From positions 1 through 64,000 of the forward strand of contig NZ_BJXJ01000017.1 of NCBI RefSeq assembly GCF_007990935.1: 64,000 nt of DNA, written 5' to 3'. This DNA comes from Vibrio sagamiensis NBRC 104589 (GTDB taxonomy: Bacteria; Pseudomonadota; Gammaproteobacteria; Enterobacterales; Vibrionaceae). Below are positions 51,504 through 61,590 of this stretch, one piece after another. Every line of letters starts with the position of its first letter. Within the stretch, counting starts at the first letter, position 1. The position numbers and the translations under genes were made by a program. The notes beneath the pieces were generated by a model. The model was not told where the DNA came from. It saw nothing but the letters and a program-made list of their open reading frames with translations, and made no database searches.

Positions 51504-52121
51504 TTAGTGAAGGCCGCCAACGTATTGTGATAGGCTATTAATGTCTTCATTAGTTAACTTTTTCGCAATGTCTCTCATCATGGCATTCATATCGTTACCA
51601 CGAGCACCATCACGGAATTTCTCTAACTGCGCTTTGATATAATCCGCATGCTGACCAGAAATTTTTGGGAAGCCAGAAAGTCCTGTTCCGTTACCACGAG
51701 GACCGTGACAGGCAATACAAGCAGTTAGGCCACGAGATGCATCACCAGCGGTATAAAGCACCTTACCTTGCTCGACTGCATTCTCTGGGGTGCTATTTTC
51801 CGAGATAGGTAAAGATGCATAATAAGCTGACAAATCAGCGATGTCTTCATTGCTGAGTGGCATTGCCATTGCGCTCATTACAGGGTCATATCGGCCCTGC
51901 TTACCACCACTGCTCATACCGAGTTTTAGATCCTTCAGCTGCTTTTCAAGATATTTAGCGTGCTGACCTGCAAGTTTCGGGTACATAGCGATTGGGCTAT
52001 TTCCATCGGCCCCATGACAGGCAACACAAGTTTGTGATTTTGCTTTGCCAGCTTCAATATTACCTTGGGCCCATACTGAGCAACTGGCTAAAAGACTCAA
52101 GACTAGTGCTAATTTCTTCAT
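51504..52121 (-). CDS. Diheme cytochrome c4
   Basis: Periplasmic electron carrier that passes electrons to terminal oxidases such as cbb3. The 205 residues have a signal peptide (about 1-19, MKKLALVLSLLASCSVWA) and two similar cytochrome c halves. The heme sites are CVACH (32-36) and CIACH (135-139). The probable methionine ligands fall in AMAMPLS and in the MNAMMRD region. It is divergent from engB. Heme for it would come from the pathway represented here by hemN and hemB. Confidence 0.93.
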   Translation of the reverse strand: MKKLALVLSLLASCSVWAQGNIEAGKAKSQTCVACHGADGNSPIAMYPKLAGQHAKYLEKQLKDLKLGMSSGGKQGRYDPVMSAMAMPLSNEDIADLSAYYASLPISENSTPENAVEQGKVLYTAGDASRGLTACIACHGPRGNGTGLSGFPKISGQHADYIKAQLEKFRDGARGNDMNAMMRDIAKKLTNEDINSLSQYVGGLH

Positions 52122-52280
52122 GACATTCCATTATAATTATCAAGCTTCCCGTACTACGGAATATGAACATACCGTGTACACTCATGGTACAATAGGCGAC
52201 CTTATGCCGAGCACGGTTATATTACACAATTTCATATAAAAGTAATCAGTCGACGATACAAAGTCGAGATGGAGTTAACA

Positions 52281-52949
52281 GTGAGCGTAAAAATTCATTA
52301 CCAAAACACGCATTTCATCACCAGTGCACCTGATATACGTCATCTACCAGAAGACGAAGGTGTCGAGATTGCGTTTGCAGGACGCTCAAACGCAGGTAAA
52401 TCGAGTGCACTGAATCGTTTAACCAATCAAAAGAGTCTAGCTAAGACCTCTAAAACACCGGGACGGACTCAATTAATCAATCTGTTTAAAGTTACGGAAG
52501 GGTGTCATATCGTTGATTTGCCAGGATACGGTTTCGCACAAGTACCCATTGAAATGAAAAATAAATGGCAAAAATCACTGGGGGAATACCTTCAAAAGCG
52601 TGAATGTTTGAAAGGCTTAGTGGTATTAATGGACATTCGCCATCCAATGAAAGACCTCGATCAGCAAATGATTTTCTGGGCGATCGATAGCCGTATCCCG
52701 GTTCAAGTGCTACTAACCAAAGCAGATAAGCTGAAAAGTGGTGCTCGTAAACAGACACTACTCAAAATCCGTAAGCAGGTCGAGACTTTTGGTGGGGACG
52801 TATCCGTTGATGTATTCTCTTCACTGAAAGGACTAGGGGTTGATCAGCTTCGGACCAAACTTGATACTTGGTTTGCACCTGCTCTTGCACACTTAATAGA
52901 TGAAGACGAGCAAGAAGATGCTCCAGAGAATGGCGAGCAAGATGACTAA
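52281..52949 (+). CDS. engB: Ribosome biogenesis GTPase EngB (YihA)
   Basis: Essential GTP-binding protein of the TrmE-Era-EngA-EngB group, required for late 50S assembly and linked to division. Motifs: G1 [10 protein letters not shown]2/switch KTPGRTQ, G3 DLPGYG, G4 TKAD, G5 SSLKG. I prefer the GTG at 52281 ([17 protein letters not shown]), which has GGAG 6 bases upstream; an in-frame ATG at 52269 is the alternative, with a poorer ribosome site. The C-terminus ends in an acidic tail. It is divergent from cytochrome c4 and followed by a terminator. Confidence 0.94.
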   Translation: MSVKIHYQNTHFITSAPDIRHLPEDEGVEIAFAGRSNAGKSSALNRLTNQKSLAKTSKTPGRTQLINLFKVTEGCHIVDLPGYGFAQVPIEMKNKWQKSLGEYLQKRECLKGLVVLMDIRHPMKDLDQQMIFWAIDSRIPVQVLLTKADKLKSGARKQTLLKIRKQVETFGGDVSVDVFSSLKGLGVDQLRTKLDTWFAPALAHLIDEDEQEDAPENGEQDD

Positions 52950-52979
52950 TTAACGAAAGTCTTCATTGCTTTCGAAGTT

Positions 52980-53006
52980 GCCCTGCCTACGGTGGGGCTT
53001 TTTTTT
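52980..53006 (+). terminator. Terminator after engB
   Basis: GCCCTGCC pairs with GGTGGGGC (wobble/mismatch inside) and eight T follow. Confidence 0.85.
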
Positions 53007-53047
53007 GATCGCTACGATTACCCTATACCCAACAGGCTGAGTTTAAA

Positions 53048-53084
53048 AGAAATAAAAATCCCCGCCTTCCTAGCAGGGATAATA
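53048..53084 (-). terminator. Unassigned minus-strand terminator downstream of Spot 42
   Basis: On the minus strand ATCCCTGC pairs with GCGGGGAT around a 7-base loop, followed by TTTTTATTTCTTTT. It points away from Spot 42, whose own terminator is about 365 bases upstream. The AT-rich segment between (53085-53446) holds only tiny ORFs, e.g. an 18-codon frame starting MVEFIFWLSN at about 53152. Confidence 0.65.
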
Positions 53085-53446
53085 GGAGAGAAAAATCAAT
53101 AATAATTATTATGCCTTTGAACATTACTTAACCAAAAAATAAATTCAACCATTTTATAAAGCACCACTGTCAATAAAGTAAAATAATAAACATGACAAGA
53201 CCCTATAAATTAATATTTAAATCAATAGTTTAGTAAAAATACTAGCAATAAAACAATCGACTTACTTTCCTTCAATAAAAAACAAAAGTGTGATCGAAGC
53301 TATTTATAATGGAATAAAATAATTCTGTAACATCATGGAAAGTTTAAAAGTCCAGAGGGCATTAATACATTATTTATAAAACAATAAATAATGGGAATAA
53401 CTTAGCGTTCAAATCAAAGAGAAATGGTTGGACTTTTTCTTACTGA

Positions 53447-53554
53447 AATAAAAAACGCCCCAGTCAAAAGCTGACTGGGGCGGCTGAATCAGCCTAATCC
53501 AATAACGTGAAACAAAAGGTCTGAAAGATAGAACATCTTACCTCTGTACCCTAC
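53447..53554 (-). ncRNA. spf: Spot 42 RNA
   Basis: Hfq-dependent RNA that represses secondary carbon-source metabolism when glucose is present and is itself repressed by CRP. The minus strand reads GTAGGGTACAGAGGTAAGAT followed by GTTCTATCTTTCAGACCTTT. This is identical over these blocks to E. coli Spot 42. It ends in GCCCCAGTCA/TGACTGGGGC with TTTTTTATT. Length is about 108 bases. TTGCAA-N16-TACATT forms the promoter just upstream. It lies between polA and engB, as in E. coli. Confidence 0.97.
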
Positions 53555-53590
53555 ACAGATAATGTACAACAATTGGTCATCTTTGCAAAT
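53555..53590 (-). promoter_or_regulatory. Spot 42 promoter
   Basis: On the minus strand TTGCAA (-35), a 16-base spacer and TACATT (-10) end 6 bases before the RNA start. A convincing CRP site is not visible; the nearest candidate, around GTGAAATTTTCATGA, is weak. Confidence 0.7.
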
Positions 53591-53729
53591 AGGTTTTGTA
53601 ATTTTTTTTCATGAAAATTTCACTAAATAACATTTAACTTTCGAAGACAAAATTTTCATAATGTCTTAAAAAACCCAGCCCTTACATTCTGTGCTCTAAT
53701 AAAAGCAAAAATATCAAATAATAATGGAG

Positions 53730-56522
53730 TTAATGTGCTTGATCCCAATTATCACCATGTCCGGCTTCAGCTACAAGAGGCACCTTGAGATCCGCTGCCG
53801 ACTCCATCAATTTTTGTACTTTACTTTCAATTTCGGACAAAGACGACTCTTCCACTTCAAACACCAATTCATCGTGTACTTGCATCAGAAGTTTCACTCG
53901 ACCCTTACCTTCTTCTTGAATCCACTGATCAACCAGTAACATCGCTTTCTTAATAATATCAGCCGCAGTACCTTGCATCGGTGCGTTTATCGCTGCGCGT
54001 TCTGCCGCTTTACGACGCATGCCGTTACGAGATTGAATTTCCGGAAGGTGTAAACGACGGCCAAAAATCGTTTCGACGTAGCCTTGCTCTGAAGCCGCAC
54101 TGCGTGTGTCTTCCATATATTGCATCACACCTGGGTAGCGCTCGAAATACTTGTCCATGTACGCTTGTGCTTCACCTCGAGGAATGCCCAGTTGTTTTGC
54201 CAAACCAAACGCACTCATGCCGTAGATAAGACCGAAGTTAACCGCTTTCGCACGGCGACGTTGCTCACTGGAAACCTCATCAATGGTCACTCCCATGATT
54301 TCTGCTGCCGTTGCCGCGTGGATATCTTTACCGTCACGGAATGCATCAAGCAGCGCTTGGTCACCTGATAGGTGCGCCATAATACGCAATTCGATTTGAG
54401 AGTAATCGACCGCCAGAATCTTGTAACCCGTAGGGGCAACAAATGCCTGACGGATACGACGCCCTTCTTCGTTACGAATTGGAATGTTCTGCAAGTTAGG
54501 ATCGGTGGATGACAGACGACCCGTTGCCGTAACCGCTTGATGGTAAGAAGTATGCACACGGCCCGTTGATGGATTAATCATTTTAGGCAGTTTATCGGTG
54601 TAAGTCGACTTAAGCTTCGCCAAACCACGGTATTCCAAGATAAGCTTTGGGAGTGGGTAATCTAGAGCAAGCTCTTGCAGCACTTCTTCATTAGTAGAAG
54701 GCGTACCTGATGGTGTCTTTTTGATGACTGGCAGACCCATTTTCTCAAACAGAAGCGCTTGCAGTTGCTTCGGCGAGTTCATGTTGAACTCTTGTTCTGC
54801 AATCTCGTACGCCTTTTGCTCAAGCTCGTCCAGACGTGCAGCGATCTCTAACGACTGCGCGCTCAGCTTCATGTCGTCAATTAATACTCCGGTGCGTTCA
54901 ATGCGAGACAACACTGGCACAAGTGGCATTTCGATTTCTTCGTATACGGTTTTTAGCTTTTCATCTTGTTCGATGTTAGCAAATAAACGGTTATGTAGAC
55001 GAAGTGTCACGTCCGCATCTTCCGCTGCATATGGAGAAGCTTCATCCAGCTCGATTTGGTTGAAGGTCAGTTGGTTCTTACCTTTACCTGCGATTTGCTC
55101 GAATGAAATGCAGCTGTGCTGTAGGAAGCGCAATGCCAAGCTATCCATATCGTGCTTGCCACCTACACTGTTGTAAACATAAGACGCCAACATGGTGTCA
55201 TGCTTGATGCCTTTCATATCAATGCCGTATCGAGCCAGCACAGATGCATCGTATTTTAGGTTCTGACCCACCTTTGCTTGTGCTTCGTCTTCAAGAATTG
55301 GTTTTAGCTGTTCCAATACCCAGCTGCGGTCTAGTTGCTGAGGGACATCTAGGTAGTCATGCGCTACAGGTACGTAAGCAGCAATGCCTTCATCGGTTGC
55401 AAATGATAAGCCCACTAAGTTTGCCACCATGTAATCCAAGCTGTCAGTTTCGGTATCAAACGCAAATAATTCAGACGCTTTTAGTTTTTCTATCCAAGCA
55501 TTAAATGAAGCTTCATCTAGAATAGTTGCGTATTGACTACGGTCGATTTTTACCACCGAGGTGTCTATATCGGCTTTAGATGAAGCAGAACCAACACGCG
55601 CTGTGCCAGTTGATTCATCCGCTTCGACTACACCTGTTCCGCCTTCTAATAGCTCATTCAACCAAGACTTGAACGTCAACTGACCGTACAGTTTGATCAG
55701 CTCATCGGTGCTTGGTTCTGATTTTAGCAATGAGTCTGGCGTCTCTTCCAGCTCAACATCCAACTTGATGGTGGCAAGCTCGTAAGACAGCGTGGCGTTG
55801 TCTTTGTTATCGACGAGCTTTTTCGCCATGGTTTTCGAACCACGGAAGCCAAGTGCCGCGATATCATCAAGGTTTTCGTACAACTTGGTCAGACCGCCAA
55901 TGCCTTGTAGCAGCGCCGTTGCGGTTTTATCACCGACACCCGGAACACCTGGAATATTATCGACTTTATCGCCCATCAACGCTAAGTAGTCGATGATCAG
56001 CTCTGGTGGGATACCAAACTTCTCAATCACACCTTCGCGATCCATCACTACGTTGGTCATAGTGTTGATCAAAGTAACATTATCATCGACCAACTGGGCC
56101 ATATCTTTATCACCAGTACTGATCAAAACGGGCATACCTTGTTGCGACGCTTGATAAGCAAGAGTACCGATCACATCATCGGCTTCTACACCCGGAATGC
56201 AGATAAGCGGCAAACCCATTGCACGAATAACATTATGTAACGGCTCGATTTGACAACGTAAGTCATCTGGCATTGGTGGTCGATTTGCCTTGTATTCTGG
56301 GTACATGTCATCACGGAAGGTTTTACCCTTCGCATCGAAAACCACAGCAATACGCTCAGAAGCAAATTGACGCATCATACTGCGCAGCATGTTGACCACA
56401 CCATAAACGGCATTAGTTGGAATATGCCCGTTGCTCATTGTGCCAGGGTAAGCGTGAAAAGCGCGATAGAGATAGGAAGATCCATCGATAAGAATCAAAG
56501 GGTTTTCAGGAATACTTGCCAT
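53730..56522 (-). CDS. polA: DNA polymerase I
   Basis: Repair and Okazaki-fragment polymerase. The 930 residues contain the 5'-3' exonuclease (about 1-290; [23 protein letters not shown], and helix-hairpin-helix [13 protein letters not shown]). The 3'-5' exonuclease (about 325-520) has [11 protein letters not shown] with both acidic ligands present. The polymerase domain (about 530-930) has motif [16 protein letters not shown], motif [16 protein letters not shown] and motif [11 protein letters not shown]. All three activities look intact. Its promoter region is shared with the ryhB terminator side. It is transcribed toward Spot 42. Confidence 0.97.
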   Translation of the reverse strand: MASIPENPLILIDGSSYLYRAFHAYPGTMSNGHIPTNAVYGVVNMLRSMMRQFASERIAVVFDAKGKTFRDDMYPEYKANRPPMPDDLRCQIEPLHNVIRAMGLPLICIPGVEADDVIGTLAYQASQQGMPVLISTGDKDMAQLVDDNVTLINTMTNVVMDREGVIEKFGIPPELIIDYLALMGDKVDNIPGVPGVGDKTATALLQGIGGLTKLYENLDDIAALGFRGSKTMAKKLVDNKDNATLSYELATIKLDVELEETPDSLLKSEPSTDELIKLYGQLTFKSWLNELLEGGTGVVEADESTGTARVGSASSKADIDTSVVKIDRSQYATILDEASFNAWIEKLKASELFAFDTETDSLDYMVANLVGLSFATDEGIAAYVPVAHDYLDVPQQLDRSWVLEQLKPILEDEAQAKVGQNLKYDASVLARYGIDMKGIKHDTMLASYVYNSVGGKHDMDSLALRFLQHSCISFEQIAGKGKNQLTFNQIELDEASPYAAEDADVTLRLHNRLFANIEQDEKLKTVYEEIEMPLVPVLSRIERTGVLIDDMKLSAQSLEIAARLDELEQKAYEIAEQEFNMNSPKQLQALLFEKMGLPVIKKTPSGTPSTNEEVLQELALDYPLPKLILEYRGLAKLKSTYTDKLPKMINPSTGRVHTSYHQAVTATGRLSSTDPNLQNIPIRNEEGRRIRQAFVAPTGYKILAVDYSQIELRIMAHLSGDQALLDAFRDGKDIHAATAAEIMGVTIDEVSSEQRRRAKAVNFGLIYGMSAFGLAKQLGIPRGEAQAYMDKYFERYPGVMQYMEDTRSAASEQGYVETIFGRRLHLPEIQSRNGMRRKAAERAAINAPMQGTAADIIKKAMLLVDQWIQEEGKGRVKLLMQVHDELVFEVEESSLSEIESKVQKLMESAADLKVPLVAEAGHGDNWDQAH

Positions 56523-56842
56523 AATTGTCTGTATCCAAATCAGTACTTAAAAGATCTGCTTAGGATGCCACGACTGCTGCTTTGAATCTATCCTGTTCGT
56601 TTGATCCTATGAACCTAAATTTGTCATTTTTTTTGTTCACGTTATCTGAAATGTGGATAACTCTGTTTATAAAAAATATGCACTGGTTATCAACAGATAA
56701 ATAAAACGCCAGGAAAATAATTTAAGTCATTGTTATTTAATTATTAACTTTAAAAGAAAAAGAAAGATCCAGGATCCAAAAATGATCATACTATGTGGAA
56801 AAGATGCTAGGATTGGCATCAATGTAAATCCCAGAAAAGAAA

Positions 56843-57051
56843 AAAGCGACCCAATTGGGTCGCCTAGCAGAATTGGTAAACTGTTTTCTTGGATACACAA
56901 TTTACCAAGAAGCTATAAATTACACTGGAAGCAATGTGAGCAATGTCGTGTCAAAAAGAATGTGCACAAGAATTATGCAAGCGGCTTTGCTAGCAAGTAA
57001 TATTAACTAACAATTTCACATGTTAAATCACTTGTTCATCTCCCTAAGACA
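56843..57051 (-). ncRNA. ryhB: RyhB iron-responsive small RNA
   Basis: On the minus strand the segment at 56921-56952 reads CACGACATTGCTCACATTGC followed by TTCCAGT, the nearly invariant core of RyhB by which it pairs with mRNAs for iron-using proteins. A promoter with TTGACT-N16-TATTAT and a Fur box lies directly upstream, giving a start near 57051. The terminator GCGACCCA/TGGGTCGC with six T is at 56845-56862. The RNA would be about 209 bases, longer than E. coli RyhB (about 90) and similar to what is known for Vibrio. An antisense open frame here is not a gene. Confidence 0.93.
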
Positions 57052-57057
57052 ACGTTA

Positions 57058-57085
57058 ATAATAATGATTCTCATTTATCAGTCAA
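57058..57085 (-). promoter_or_regulatory. ryhB promoter with overlapping Fur box
   Basis: TTGACT (57080-57085) and TATTAT (57058-57063) are 16 bases apart on the minus strand. ATAAATGAGAATCATTATT (57060-57078) between them matches the 19-base Fur consensus in 14 positions, so iron-loaded Fur would block the promoter. Confidence 0.88.
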
Positions 57086-57115
57086 GCTTTAAATGAGAAA
57101 TAATCTCATTTATTT

Positions 57116-57549
57116 TTACACTGTTTTAACAAAATAGACTCTAGATTCACGAATTTTCGACTTTTCCTTAGTTTTTTCAATTAGATAATCATCACTCAAC
57201 AATAAGCAAAGTATTGCATTAAACTGGTTGCGTGATTTTAATTTTAATATTTTGTAACCTTATTCAATGATCCACTCTTCTTGAGCCTCTAGGAACATCT
57301 GTGCAACACCTTCATTGCGAGCATTAACAACCACACCTCCAAGCCAACTATACAAAGTGCTGTTATCCAACTCATATCCGATTTTAAAACCTAAAATAGC
57401 CCCTACTTTTTCTGCTACCAAGAGCAAATATTTTTATCTCTAATACGCTCAGCCAGTGATTCAACCCTCTCTATATTAGTAAATTTTGTCACACTCGTGA
57501 CTACTTGGAGCACTTCCTCAAATGTGCCTTCACGAATCAACATCGTCAT
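57116..57549 (-). pseudogene. GNAT N-acetyltransferase pseudogene
   Basis: Reading the minus strand from ATG 57549 (GGAGAG 7 bases upstream) gives MTMLIREGTFEEVLQVV and continues to a stop after 44 codons. If one base is restored in the ATTTGC run near 57427, the frame continues LLVAEKVGAILGFKIGYELD and then GGVVVNARNEGVAQMFLEAQ, the acetyl-CoA motif of GNAT enzymes. An in-frame TAA at 57260-57262 follows WIIE. After it the homologous-looking GYKILKLKSRNQF and a terminal YFVKTV run to the natural stop at 57116. Thus two disabling changes lie in an otherwise full-length frame of about 144 codons. The function and substrate of the parent gene are unknown. Confidence 0.8.
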
Positions 57550-57572
57550 TATTTTTCTCTCCAGAAATAAAA

Positions 57573-57644
57573 ATACCCAAGTCACTTCAAACGCTATATA
57601 TCCAGATTACTGGGTATATATTCATATGAGGTTACTTGGGTATA
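57573..57644. repeat. Inverted dispersed repeat (ATACCCAAGT ... ACTTGGGTAT)
   Basis: ATACCCAAGTCACTTCAAA on the left and TGAGGTTACTTGGGTATA on the right form an inverted pair around a TATATA-rich middle with an inner ACTGGGTATATA. It lies between the pseudogene and hemB. Similar fragments occur at 9676-9733, 45958-45985 and 50868-50884. Confidence 0.55.
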
Positions 57645-57692
57645 AGAAAAGCGACAATAGTTGCCAGCTTCTATTTTCTCACAGAGCGATAA

Positions 57693-58772
<1,080 letters not shown>

Positions 58773-58920
58773 TCACTTAAGGGCAAAATCATATCATTCT
58801 TGATAGGGCTTGCGAGTATCAATATGAAAAAATGGACTGAAAAAACCAAAAATGACCCGGAACGCACACTAAAGTATACTGATCATTAATTTAATCTAAC
58901 GACAGCCATAGAGAAAAAAG

Positions 58921-59685
58921 ATGATCGATACTCATGCACATATTTATGCCAGCGAATTTGATAACGACCGTGATGATGTCGTCAAACGTGCTTTAGAGCA
59001 GGGCATTAGCCAAATACTTCTGCCTAACATCGATCTCGACTCTATCGCTCCTATGCTCCAAACAGAAGCAGCTTATCCTGATGTTTGCCGTTCTATGATG
59101 GGTTTGCATCCTTGCTACGTGGATGGCAACGTTGAACAAACATTGGCCATCATCCGTGATTGGTTTAATCAGCACAATTTTATTGCTGTCGGTGAAATTG
59201 GTATCGATCTCTATTGGGACAAAACTTATCGTGCCGAACAAGAAATGGCCTTTGTCAGCCAATTGAACTGGGCAAAAGAGTTGGATCTGCCCGTCGTAAT
59301 CCACACCCGTGATTCGATCGAAGAAACGCTGGCCATATTACGTCAAGAACAAGACGGTCGACTAAGAGGTGTCTTTCATTGCTTTGGTGGCAGCCTTGAA
59401 GAAGCAAGAGCCATCAACGAGTTAGGTTTTCATCTAGGTATTGGCGGTGTTTCAACGTTTAAAAATGGCGGGATGGATAAAGTCATTCCAGATTTGGATA
59501 TGAACTGGGTGATTCTTGAAACCGATTGCCCTTATCTGGCTCCTGTTCCTCATCGAGGTAAACGTAATGAACCTGCTTATACTTCGTTAGTCGCGGCACG
59601 TATTGCGGAATTAAGGCAAGATAGCCTTGAAACTATTGATACTCTCACGACAGCCAATGCCGTCGCTTTGTTCAACTTAGCCTAA
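58921..59685 (+). CDS. TatD-family metal-dependent hydrolase
   Basis: TatD-family proteins are Mg-dependent deoxyribonucleases, and E. coli TatD has been tied to DNA repair and fragmentation. The 254 residues show the family metal ligands: THAH (3-6), GEIGIDLYWD (about 92-101), HTRDS, FHCFGGSLEEA (about 152-162) and ETDCPYLAPVPHRGK (about 200-214). It may be TatD or the paralog YjjV; the sequence alone does not settle this. Unlike E. coli tatD it is not in the tatABC operon but is convergent with it, about 400 bases away. Confidence 0.9.
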   Translation: MIDTHAHIYASEFDNDRDDVVKRALEQGISQILLPNIDLDSIAPMLQTEAAYPDVCRSMMGLHPCYVDGNVEQTLAIIRDWFNQHNFIAVGEIGIDLYWDKTYRAEQEMAFVSQLNWAKELDLPVVIHTRDSIEETLAILRQEQDGRLRGVFHCFGGSLEEARAINELGFHLGIGGVSTFKNGGMDKVIPDLDMNWVILETDCPYLAPVPHRGKRNEPAYTSLVAARIAELRQDSLETIDTLTTANAVALFNLA

Positions 59686-59803
59686 CAACAGCCAATTAAC
59701 CGACAGATAATGGGATTAGTATGACAGAATATATGCATGGCATTTACAAACTAAACTAACTGCATATACATTGCCGAAAAAATAAGAACATATAAGGAAT
59801 CGT

Positions 59804-59920
59804 ATGTGTCAACATGGTGAGCATCTCAAACGTCATCAACGCCATTGGCTGCAAAAGCTGATAGGGATTAAAGAGATCTATATCTGCCAAAACTATGGTT
59901 ACAAATTAACCTTGCGATAA
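59804..59920 (+). CDS. Possible 38-residue protein
   Basis: A short frame starts at ATG 59804 with AAGGA 5 bases upstream and encodes MCQHGEHLKRHQRHWLQKLI continuing to IGIKEIYICQNYGYKLTLR. It is basic, rich in His and Lys, and has a Cys/His pair near the start and ICQNYGYK near the end, which looks like half of a zinc-knuckle CxxC. It may be a real small protein or the remnant of one. There is no homology evidence available here. Confidence 0.45.
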   Translation: MCQHGEHLKRHQRHWLQKLIGIKEIYICQNYGYKLTLR

Positions 59921-60031
59921 AGATCATCGCACTTATTCAGCAAGGTCTTTCGCTCTTATGCCAATCACTCACTGTCAAAGTCAGGCTGAGAGACCAACAG
60001 ACTCCATACCCAATAGATTGCTAGATAAAAC

Positions 60032-60068
60032 AAAAAAGCGGCTAAGAAAAACTCAGCCGCTTTTTTAT
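60032..60068. terminator. Bidirectional terminator before the tat operon end
   Basis: AAAAAAGCGGCT and AGCCGCTTTTTT flank an 11-base loop. It can stop both the tat operon and the convergent plus-strand transcript. Confidence 0.88.
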
Positions 60069-60090
60069 TTCATGTTGGATAAACTGCTGC

Positions 60091-60837
60091 TTAATCTTCT
60101 TCCGCTTCTTGTGGTTCTGAACGTACATAAAAGCGGGCAAAAAATAGTCCTACTTCAAATAACAAGCACATTGGAATCGCCAGTAGCGTTTGCGAAATAA
60201 TATCTGGAGGAGTGAGCAACATCCCAACAATGAATGCCGCGACAACAATATACGGCCTTTTTTCACTCAAGCTTTTCGGCGTCGTCGCCCCTGTCCAACA
60301 CAGTAAAATAATGGCAACAGGCACTTCGAATGCAATACCAAATGCCATAAATAGAGCTAAGACAAAATCTAAGTAACTAGAAATATCTGTCGCAAATTCA
60401 ACCCCGCCCAAAGAAATTGCAGTAAAGAAGCCAAATACGAGTGGAAAGACAACAAAATAAGCAAAAGCAACACCGCAATAAAACAGTAAAGAGCTCGAAA
60501 AAAGTAACGGCATCACTAAACGGCGCTCATGCTTATATAGGCCTGGCGCAACAAAAGCCCACACTTGATAAAGTATGAAAGGTACCGCGACAAACACTGA
60601 AGCGATGAGCGTCAGTTTTAAAGGGGTAAAAAAGGGTGATGCTACATCGGTAGCAATCATCGTCGCTCCCTCTGGCAGTCTTTCAACCAAAGGTGCGGAA
60701 ATAAACTCATAAATATAATTAGAAAAATAAATCAGCCCAATGAACACCACTAATACCGCTAATATACAGCGTAATAGTCGATTGCGGAGTTCTAATAAGT
60801 GACTGATTAAAGGCTGTGTCTGCTCAACAGTAGACAT
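60091..60837 (-). CDS. tatC: Twin-arginine translocase subunit TatC
   Basis: Inner-membrane core of the Tat export machine, which recognises twin-arginine signal peptides and moves folded proteins. The 248 residues hold six transmembrane helices (about 22-42, 75-98, 113-137, 158-180, 193-208, 213-232). Conserved features are the N-terminal [11 protein letters not shown], with the essential glutamate at 17, [20 protein letters not shown], and the periplasmic [13 protein letters not shown] segment. The C-terminus ends in acidic residues. It is the last gene of tatABC. Confidence 0.95.
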   Translation of the reverse strand: MSTVEQTQPLISHLLELRNRLLRCILAVLVVFIGLIYFSNYIYEFISAPLVERLPEGATMIATDVASPFFTPLKLTLIASVFVAVPFILYQVWAFVAPGLYKHERRLVMPLLFSSSLLFYCGVAFAYFVVFPLVFGFFTAISLGGVEFATDISSYLDFVLALFMAFGIAFEVPVAIILLCWTGATTPKSLSEKRPYIVVAAFIVGMLLTPPDIISQTLLAIPMCLLFEVGLFFARFYVRSEPQEAEED

Positions 60838-60904
60838 GGCAAACCTCTTATGTAAAACCTGATCAAAAAGGAGCTACTTGGTCGAGCAGCTCCTCATTAT
60901 GGGA

Positions 60905-61294
60905 CTATTCGGCCTTTTCATCAGCCGCTGTCACTTTTACTCGGCCATCGTGATTAATGTCAGTTGGCTTTGCAGTCGAGTCAGCTTCCGTGGCAGTTGG
61001 CTTCGCATAAGGGCGCTGGACCGATTGGGCCGCTTTCTTGAGTTCATCAACCGAAGATTTAAGTTCAGGAGAAATGTCCTCCATCCCCATTCTTTCGGCC
61101 TTACGCAAGTTTTCTTGCAACTCTTGAACCCTTAGCTCGTGTGAGAGTTCATCCTTCACACTGTTCGCCATCTTTTTGGCTGAACCGATAAAGCGGGTCA
61201 CACTACGAATCGCATGTGGCAGGCGCTCTGGTCCAAGCACAACAAGGCCAACCACAGAGATCAATACCAGTTCCCAAAAACCGATATCAAACAC
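60905..61294 (-). CDS. tatB: Twin-arginine translocase subunit TatB
   Basis: Membrane partner of TatC in substrate binding. The 129 residues show the N-terminal helix ([20 protein letters not shown], with Glu8), the hinge GPERLPHAI, and an amphipathic helix followed by a charged, probably disordered tail. It starts 3 bases after tatA ends and is followed by tatC after 67 bases, so the three form one operon. Confidence 0.94.
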   Translation of the reverse strand: MFDIGFWELVLISVVGLVVLGPERLPHAIRSVTRFIGSAKKMANSVKDELSHELRVQELQENLRKAERMGMEDISPELKSSVDELKKAAQSVQRPYAKPTATEADSTAKPTDINHDGRVKVTAADEKAE

Positions 61295-61297
61295 GTT

Positions 61298-61543
61298 CTA
61301 TGCCTGCTCTTTATCTTTTTTAACGTCAGAAGTGGCTTCTTTCTTCTGCGTTTCTTCTAAGCTTTTTGTTTCAAAGTCAGCATCTTTAGCTTTATTACTG
61401 GCTTCGTCATCACTCATGGCTTTTTTGAAGCCTTTCACAGCGCCACCGAGATCGCCGCCGATACCACGGAGCTTCTTCGTCCCAAATAGCAGTACAACAA
61501 TTACGGCAATAATAAGAAGTTGCCAAACACTAATACCACCCAT
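61298..61543 (-). CDS. tatA: Twin-arginine translocase subunit TatA
   Basis: Pore-forming subunit of the Tat system. The start at ATG 61543 (GAGGTG 6 bases upstream) gives [20 protein letters not shown] and 81 residues; the frame extends 12 codons further into the ubiB-tatA gap. Features are the short membrane helix, the hinge [14 protein letters not shown] and the amphipathic helix [13 protein letters not shown], followed by a lysine/glutamate-rich tail. First gene of tatABC. Confidence 0.95.
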   Translation of the reverse strand: MGGISVWQLLIIAVIVVLLFGTKKLRGIGGDLGGAVKGFKKAMSDDEASNKAKDADFETKSLEETQKKEATSDVKKDKEQA

Positions 61544-61590
61544 CTTATACACCTCGGTAGTTAAGTAAAAATAATTCAATAGCTTAACGC

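Noticed and set aside
53600..53640. CRP site upstream of Spot 42
   Set aside because: GTGAAATTTTCATGA is symmetric, but the arms do not match TGTGA-N6-TCACA at the right spacing.
54721..55176. 151-codon plus-strand frame inside polA
   Set aside because: Serine- and cysteine-rich antisense shadow of the polA coding strand.
56782..57000. Plus-strand open frame of 72 codons
   Set aside because: It is antisense to ryhB and runs through its terminator stem; no ribosome site is visible.
59958..60200. 80-codon plus-strand frame crossing the tatC terminator
   Set aside because: It runs through the bidirectional terminator and antisense into tatC, so it is unlikely to be translated.
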